Positions 59,357-64,000 of a stretch of 64,000 bases of DNA are shown here, in pieces. This stretch comes from Anaerolineae bacterium (lineage in GTDB: Bacteria > Chloroflexota > Anaerolineae > SpSt-600). The notes under the pieces were generated by a model, which was not told the origin of the DNA, made no database searches, and saw only the letters and a list, made by a program, of their open reading frames with translations. The stretch spans positions 19,203-83,202 of the forward strand of contig JANXAG010000007.1 in assembly GCA_025062375.1 (NCBI GenBank), in the 5' to 3' direction. Position numbers and translations under genes: made by a program. The stretch's first letter is position 1; every line of letters begins with the position of its first letter.

Positions 59357-60553
59357 ATGAATCTGACGAACGAGGAGAAAGCGATGCTTCTGGGAGAAAA
59401 GGGGCCGGCTCTGCGTCGGGCTATGGAAATAATTTTTGCTCTGGGCAGTATTTACGGGGCAGGGGAGACAGTGCCGATAAAAAGTGCGCAAATTTCCGGG
59501 GTAAGCTACAAAAACCTTGGCGAAGCCGGCCTTGATTTCCTAAAGAAATGGGCCTCTGAGGGAGCCAGAGTTCTGGTCCCCGCCATGATGAACCCTGCAG
59601 GTATGGACCTCAGGCGCTGGAAGGAGATGGGGATACCGGAGGAGTTTGCTTTGAAGCAGTTAGAAGTAGTGGAAACTCTTATTTCAATGGGAGTGGAGCC
59701 AACTCTTACCTGTGCACCTTATCTGGGCAGATATCGCCCTGGATTTGGGGAGCATCTGGCATGGTCTGAGTCTTCGGCGGTAATATTTGCCAACTCGGTT
59801 ATAGGGGCGAGGACCAATCGGGAAGGAGGGCCTTCAGCCTTGGCAGCGGCTATTGCGGGCCGCACGGCTTGTTACGGCTTTCATAGCGATAGCGGCCGCG
59901 AGCCCGCTTATCTAGTAGAAGTTCTCTGCCACCTTAAGAGCGAGGCTGATTTCGGAGCGCTCGGGTATCTGATAGGCAGGAAGTTAGTGGACAAAACCCC
60001 TTACCTTCGCTTTTGCGAGGAACATCTTTCTGGGGAGTTGTATCTGAGAGCAATGGGAGCATCTATGGCGGCTTCGGGTTCCATTTCACTTTTTCACGCG
60101 GAAGGCCTGACCCCCGAAGCTGAAGTTTTTCGCTCTGCAGAGTTTAAAGAGCCTCCTTTAACCATAACTTCGCTGGAAGAAGCATTTCAGGCTCTGAGCA
60201 AACCCCTGGACCGGGTAGATCTCATCTGGATTGGTTGTCCCCACGCTTCCCTGGAAGAGATTGAGCTTATCGCTTCGATGGTGAAAGGGCGGAGGCTTTC
60301 TACCAGGCTCTGGGTTACTTCCAGCAGGGAAATCATAGGGAAAGCTGAGGAGGCAGTGGAGGCGATAGAAGAAGCTGGTGGGTTTGTTTTAGCCGATACC
60401 TGTGTAGTGGTGGCTCCGGTGGAGGCTTTAAACATAAAGAGTGTGGCCACTAACTCAGCGAAGGCGGCCTTTTACCTTCCTTCATGGGCCAAGGTCAAGG
60501 TCGTTTTTGCTTCCCTTGAGGAGTGTATTTTCCGATACGGAGGACTGCAATGA
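59357..60553 (+). CDS. Aconitase X catalytic (large) subunit
   Basis: 398 residues, the size of the AcnX large domain (DUF521). MNLTNEEKAMLLGEKGPALR is the typical start, with AEIPIKSAQ-like TVPIKSAQISGVSYKNLGEA, PTLTCAPYLGRYRPGFGEHL (cluster Cys), ESSAVIFANSVIGARTNREG, LIWIGCPHASLEEIELIASM and ADTCVVVAPVEAL (cluster Cys). AcnX enzymes are dehydratases: phosphomevalonate dehydratase in archaea or hydroxyproline dehydratases in bacteria. The small swivel subunit (DUF126) is not encoded next to it, which is unusual. GAGGGGAGTTC precedes the ATG. Confidence 0.88.
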   Translation: MNLTNEEKAMLLGEKGPALRRAMEIIFALGSIYGAGETVPIKSAQISGVSYKNLGEAGLDFLKKWASEGARVLVPAMMNPAGMDLRRWKEMGIPEEFALKQLEVVETLISMGVEPTLTCAPYLGRYRPGFGEHLAWSESSAVIFANSVIGARTNREGGPSALAAAIAGRTACYGFHSDSGREPAYLVEVLCHLKSEADFGALGYLIGRKLVDKTPYLRFCEEHLSGELYLRAMGASMAASGSISLFHAEGLTPEAEVFRSAEFKEPPLTITSLEEAFQALSKPLDRVDLIWIGCPHASLEEIELIASMVKGRRLSTRLWVTSSREIIGKAEEAVEAIEEAGGFVLADTCVVVAPVEALNIKSVATNSAKAAFYLPSWAKVKVVFASLEECIFRYGGLQ

Positions 60554-61143
60554 AAAATCCAGTGAAGCTTGTCATTTATAGCCTGGACTATATTTTGAGG
60601 AAAACTTACGGAATTAAGCCTTTTGTAGTAGACCCTAATTGCATACTGAGGCTTTCCTTCTGGAAGGCCCGGGCTCCGTTTAAAATCGCGGAGGGTTTGG
60701 AGGTTGAGAAAGGAGAACTTGTGGGCGAGCTGCATTTATGGAACGAGCAAATTCCCCTTATTCCACCGGCGGGTCCAGATTTAAGATGGGGTTATGAAGT
60801 TGCGAAGAGATTGCACTACTCTCTTGGCCTGTTAGCTCAAGCTATTGAAAACGGTCTGCCCGAAGCCGAAGAAGTAAAAGTTTTGGGGGGAGAAATAGCT
60901 TTACCCAGGGACAAATCAAAGCAGATAGAGATGCTTCTCCAGCATTTAGGCCTGATTTTAGACTCGGAGAAGCCTGCTGGTTTCTGGAGTAAATTCGCTC
61001 AGTTTTGGCAGAACCTTTACTCTATGGCTTTGATCTGGGCCTACAATCCTGTGAGCCTTCGCAAGAAGAGCCTGTTCCGGATGCGTCGGTATCGGGTGTG
61101 GATGACTAAAGAGGAGCTTCTCAAGAGGTATGGAAAGAAGTGA
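60550..61143 (+). CDS. YkoP-like protein
   Basis: 197 residues from ATG at 60550, overlapping acnX as ATGA. It shows the pattern of YkoP-like domains, which occur alone in Bacillus and fused to polysaccharide deacetylases elsewhere: ILRLSFWKARAPFKIAEGLE, then VEKGELVGELHLWNEQIPLI, a helical middle part (KRLHYSLGLLAQAIENGLPE) and a C-terminal region with YNPVSLRKKSLFRMRRYRVW. Function is not known; fusion partners suggest cell-wall or polysaccharide work, which fits the genes that follow. Confidence 0.65.
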   Translation: MKNPVKLVIYSLDYILRKTYGIKPFVVDPNCILRLSFWKARAPFKIAEGLEVEKGELVGELHLWNEQIPLIPPAGPDLRWGYEVAKRLHYSLGLLAQAIENGLPEAEEVKVLGGEIALPRDKSKQIEMLLQHLGLILDSEKPAGFWSKFAQFWQNLYSMALIWAYNPVSLRKKSLFRMRRYRVWMTKEELLKRYGKK

Positions 61144-61210
61144 GGCTTTGCTTGCGGCATCTTTACTCAAGGCAACCTGTAGTTAGTGTATCGGGCTATC
61201 CAGGCGGGAC

Positions 61211-62716
61211 ATGGAAAACGATAAGGGCTCATCATTGAGCACGGAGGGACCTCTTTTGACCAATTTAACAGGCCGGGCCTTCCGGGGTTCTACTTATGCT
61301 GTTGGGGCTTCACTGATTACTTTAACCCTGGGTTTCCTGCGCTCTGTGCTTCTGGCACGGTGGTTGCTGCCCGAATATTTCGGGATTGTGGCTCTGGCTC
61401 TTTTTTACATCGGGCTGGCCGCACAGTTGCGGGGATTGGGCCTGGATATGGCTCTCATCCACCGGCAGGATGTTGATGAGGCGTTTCTGCGGACTTACTT
61501 TTCTCTTCGGCTCGGTTTGGATCTCCTGGCTTTCGGTGGTCTATTGGCCCTGACGCCTTTTCTGCAACAGGCCTACCCTCATATGCCGGGTCTGGGTGCA
61601 GTTCTAATCACACTAATTTTCACCTATTTTTTGTCCAGTTTGAGCCAGGCTCAGGAGACGTTTCTCCGCAGAAATCTGGTCTTTTCCCGATTGGCGGCCA
61701 CGGATGTCGCTGCGTCAGTTGTGATGACCCTTGTGGCCCCCTTTCTGGCCTGGCGAGGCTGGGGAGTGTGGGCTCTGGTGGCCGAACAACTGAGCGGCAT
61801 TGGTGTCCGCTTCCTGCTGACCTGGGGGCCTTTCCGGCAGTGGAGGCCAGGCCTGGGATGGAACTTTCAGGCCGCCCGCTGGTTCTGGGAGTATGGCAAG
61901 CCCACCTGGGCGGCCTCTAATCTGAATTACCTGCTGGATCGTTTTGCGGATTTCTGGATCGGCACGGCCCTGGGGAAGGTGCCGCTGGGGCTGTACTCCA
62001 AGGCCTATGAGTTCGCCCATTACCCCCGTCGGGTCCTGGCCAACCCTCTGGTGACCGTCTTTATGCCGATCTTCGCTCGCCTGCAGGACGATCGGCTGCG
62101 GCTTTCCCAGGCCTTTTTCCGCTCGGCTTACATTATCTTGCGCAGTAGTTTCCTGGTAGCCGGAGCCTTCGGATTAGTGATGCCGGAGTTTATTCTTTAT
62201 GTGATTGGCGATCAGTGGATGCCCATGCTCTTGACCTTTCGGCTGATGTTGATTTACATAGCGCTGGATTCCTTTGTGATGTTGGGAGTCAATATGCTGC
62301 TGGCCGTCGGGCGGCCCAGGGAGGTGCGGAACATGGGCATCGTTCAAGGGCTGTTTTTCATTCCTGCCGTTGTTCTGGGCGCCCAGGTGTGGGGCATCCA
62401 CGGCGTCGCCTTGGCAGCCGACGGGATGTTGCTGGTAGGAACTATCTGGCTCTACCGCCTGCTCCGACAGGTTGTGGATTTTTCCTTTACCCGTTTAATA
62501 GGCTGGCCCGCAGGCGCTCTGGCCATAGCCTGGGGTGGGGGTCTCTTGGCGGAGATGTTAGCAAAGGGAGGGGTGCTGGAAGCCCTGGCCCTGAAACTGG
62601 GAATTTTCAGCCTCCTTTTCGGCGGCTTTCTTCTAATAGTAGAAAGAAGAGATTTGATCGCTGGCCTTCAGGAATTGCGGGGAGCGCTATGGGCGCGGCA
62701 ACCGGAAATGCTGTGA
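61211..62716 (+). CDS. Polysaccharide flippase (Wzx/MOP superfamily)
   Basis: 501 residues, about 12-14 membrane segments. It begins after a short polar leader with NLTGRAFRGSTYAVGASLIT and shows the oligosaccharide-flippase pattern: LRSVLLARWLLPEYFGIVAL, VLITLIFTYFLSSLSQAQET, FLRRNLVFSRLAATDVAASV, ALGKVPLGLYSKAYEFAHYP and RVLANPLVTVFMPIFARLQD. It should move lipid-linked oligosaccharides across the membrane for polysaccharide assembly. From about here on, the sequence is visibly more GC-rich than the preceding genes. It overlaps the glycosyltransferase start as TGATG. Confidence 0.88.
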   Translation: MENDKGSSLSTEGPLLTNLTGRAFRGSTYAVGASLITLTLGFLRSVLLARWLLPEYFGIVALALFYIGLAAQLRGLGLDMALIHRQDVDEAFLRTYFSLRLGLDLLAFGGLLALTPFLQQAYPHMPGLGAVLITLIFTYFLSSLSQAQETFLRRNLVFSRLAATDVAASVVMTLVAPFLAWRGWGVWALVAEQLSGIGVRFLLTWGPFRQWRPGLGWNFQAARWFWEYGKPTWAASNLNYLLDRFADFWIGTALGKVPLGLYSKAYEFAHYPRRVLANPLVTVFMPIFARLQDDRLRLSQAFFRSAYIILRSSFLVAGAFGLVMPEFILYVIGDQWMPMLLTFRLMLIYIALDSFVMLGVNMLLAVGRPREVRNMGIVQGLFFIPAVVLGAQVWGIHGVALAADGMLLVGTIWLYRLLRQVVDFSFTRLIGWPAGALAIAWGGGLLAEMLAKGGVLEALALKLGIFSLLFGGFLLIVERRDLIAGLQELRGALWARQPEML

Positions 62717-63837
62717 TGGTCCTTTATTCCATCGGGAGCAAATTTGCTGGTGGGGGTATCGGCACCACAGCCTATTATGCCGTGCGGGGGTTACATCGCC
62801 ACGGGATGCTCCGGCGTCTTCTGTGCGGCTCTTTCCGGCCCACCGAGATTCCCCGGGAGAAAATTCGCGCGATCGGGCTGCCCGATCGGGCTCTGCGCAA
62901 ATTGGCCAGCCTGGATTCCAGTGGATGGCTGTGGCATCTTCAGGCAGTGCTCTACGACTTTTGGGCCTCCCGCCATCTGGAGCCCGCCGATGTCTTTCAC
63001 GTCTGGGGGAACTACGGCCTGCGGAGCATTCAGCGTGCCCGAGGGATGGGGATGGTGACAGTGGTAGAGCGAGCCAATACCCACCCGATTTACCAGGCTC
63101 GTTTACTCAAAGAGGAGTATGCCCGTTGGGGGCTGACTTTTCGTGTGCCTCGCGCAACTCTGAAGCGGACGCTGGACGAGATGGCTCTCGCGGACTATGT
63201 GGTCATCCCTTCCGAGTTTGTACGGCAGAGTTTTCTGGAACAGGAGTTTCCTGAAGATAGGCTGGTTTGCATTCCCTTTGGAGTGGACATTGAGCGTTTC
63301 CGTCCCCCGGAAGGGAACAACCCGCATCCTTTTCGGGTGCTCTTCACAGGGCAGGTGGGGATTCGCAAGGGGGTGCCGTATCTTCTGGAGGCTTGGCGGC
63401 GGTTGGGATGGCGAGATGCGGAATTATGGCTGGTGGGGCGAGTTCTCCCAGAAAGCCAGCCCATCCTCAAGCATTATAGAGACCTGCCCGGACTGAATGT
63501 GGTCGGCCATATGGAGGATCCAGTGAGAGCCTATCAGCAGGCGGATATCTTCGTGTTTCCGACTGTTGAGGAGGGGAGCGCCCTGGTGACATACGAGGCT
63601 CTGGCGTGCGGTCTTCCGGTCGTGACGACACCGAATGCTGGGTCGGTAGTGCAGGAGGGCGTGGAGGGGTTCATCGTGCCCATTCGGGATGTGGAGGCGC
63701 TGGCCGAGCGGATGGAGCGGCTGCGGGCCGATGAGCGCTTGCGACGGGAAATGGGGAAGGCCGCCCGGGCCAGGGCAAAAGAGTTTACGTGGGAAAGATA
63801 TGGGAATTCTCTTTCCAGTACGTATAAAAGGAGGTAA
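62716..63837 (+). CDS. Glycosyltransferase family 4 protein
   Basis: 373 residues from ATG at 62716, overlapping the flippase TGA by one base; in-frame codons further upstream lie inside the flippase. GT-B fold: N-terminal acceptor half (MVLYSIGSKFAGGGIGTTAY, then HVWGNYGLRSIQRARGMGMV) and C-terminal donor half (VLFTGQVGIRKGVPYLLEAW, HMEDPVRAYQQADIFVFPTV, EEGSALVTYEALACGLPVVT, TPNAGSVVQEGVEGFIVPIR). The E-x7-E type motif (EGSALVTYEAL) is intact. It probably adds a sugar to the repeat unit exported by the flippase; sugar unknown. GC-rich like its neighbours. Confidence 0.9.
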   Translation: MVLYSIGSKFAGGGIGTTAYYAVRGLHRHGMLRRLLCGSFRPTEIPREKIRAIGLPDRALRKLASLDSSGWLWHLQAVLYDFWASRHLEPADVFHVWGNYGLRSIQRARGMGMVTVVERANTHPIYQARLLKEEYARWGLTFRVPRATLKRTLDEMALADYVVIPSEFVRQSFLEQEFPEDRLVCIPFGVDIERFRPPEGNNPHPFRVLFTGQVGIRKGVPYLLEAWRRLGWRDAELWLVGRVLPESQPILKHYRDLPGLNVVGHMEDPVRAYQQADIFVFPTVEEGSALVTYEALACGLPVVTTPNAGSVVQEGVEGFIVPIRDVEALAERMERLRADERLRREMGKAARARAKEFTWERYGNSLSSTYKRR

Positions 63838-63838
63838 C

Positions 63839-64000
63839 GTGCCCTCCAAGGTAGGCGATGCGTGGGCAGCCTGTCTCTGCAAAAAGGGGTATGGAGCAGC
63901 CGGGGACCCCTACTTTCTTCTCCGTTTTCGGGCCTCTCCCTATATTCAAATTATTCTTCGTTATGCCTCGCTCTCGCCGAACAGTCTGATTCTGGAACCA
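63839..64000 (+). CDS. Start of a gene resembling a class I methyltransferase (runs off window)
   Basis: AAAGGAGGTAAC precedes GTG at 63839, two bases after the glycosyltransferase stop, and the frame stays open to the end of the window (54 codons). It contains GDPYFLLRFRASPYIQIILR and ends SLSPNSLILEP, which is how motif I of SAM-dependent methyltransferases begins (ILEPGCG...). The motif itself lies outside the window, so the call is tentative. Position suggests part of the polysaccharide operon. Confidence 0.55.
   Translation, partial: MPSKVGDAWAACLCKKGYGAAGDPYFLLRFRASPYIQIILRYASLSPNSLILEP

Overview
This 64 kb window looks like a chromosome segment of a member of the Chloroflexota, most likely an Anaerolineae-like and perhaps thermophilic lineage. 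That placement is an inference from gene content: lipoproteins with long Thr-Pro linkers and bacterial SH3 domains, several large GT-C/YfhO-type membrane proteins, a short archaeal/eukaryote-type prolyl-tRNA synthetase with a C-terminal zinc-ribbon-like tail, a K+-independent type H+-pyrophosphatase, a lone alpha-2-macroglobulin lipoprotein and a split cbiMNQO metal transporter. GTG and TTG starts are common, Shine-Dalgarno sites are strong, and many genes overlap as ATGA. No CRISPR array, prophage or intact insertion sequence was seen.

Layout. 0-2 kb: the 5' part of a PEP-synthase-like gene and rpsT (minus strand). 2-5.4 kb: a secreted/lipoprotein block (Thr-Pro lipoprotein, TolB-like propeller, internally duplicated jelly-roll protein). 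5.6-7.3 kb: proS behind a structured leader with an intrinsic terminator. 7.3-9.8 kb: cbiMNQO, minus strand, also behind a leader that ends in a strong terminator. 9.9-18.6 kb: clpB, a 39-residue membrane peptide not in ordinary gene lists, and a 1,939-residue alpha-2-macroglobulin. 18.8-25.6 kb: one minus-strand operon, pncA - nicotinate phosphoribosyltransferase - gatB - yqeY - pgpH - ybeY - endonuclease IV-like gene. 25.6-26.6 kb: a decayed region with the tail of a transposase. 26.6-26.9 kb: four tRNA genes (Pro, Gly, Met, Cys). 27-32.7 kb: a prepilin peptidase and two large membrane proteins of glycan metabolism; the first part is AT-rich. 32.7-34.9 kb: hppA.

35.4-42.5 kb (plus strand): a YerB-like lipoprotein whose signal peptide and body lie in different frames across a nine-C tract, cobO, a DHH phosphoesterase, a YfhO protein, and an hpnK-hpnI pair. 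42.4-46.2 kb (minus): a DUF2723-like membrane protein and two paralogous SH3 lipoproteins. 46.3-50.1 kb (minus): an operon of a degenerate histidine kinase, a NarL-type regulator, a DegS-like kinase and ahcY. 50.1-51.4 kb: a PreA-like flavoprotein and tRNA-Arg. 51.4-57.9 kb (minus): infC-rpmI-rplT, a SpoU methyltransferase, a PIN/TRAM membrane protein, cysS, rlmB and a galE-like epimerase. 58-64 kb (plus): folC, aconitase X, a YkoP-like protein, then a visibly more GC-rich polysaccharide block (flippase, glycosyltransferase, start of a methyltransferase-like gene).

Together the window mixes translation genes, NAD salvage, cobalt/cobalamin handling and second-messenger turnover with a large cell-envelope programme (protein or lipid glycosylation, surface lipoproteins, polysaccharide export). 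The points that most deserve follow-up are the two leader/attenuator regions, the pseudo-histidine kinase operon, the homopolymer-split lipoprotein, the small membrane peptide beside clpB, and a C-terminal domain shared by three otherwise different GT-C-type proteins.
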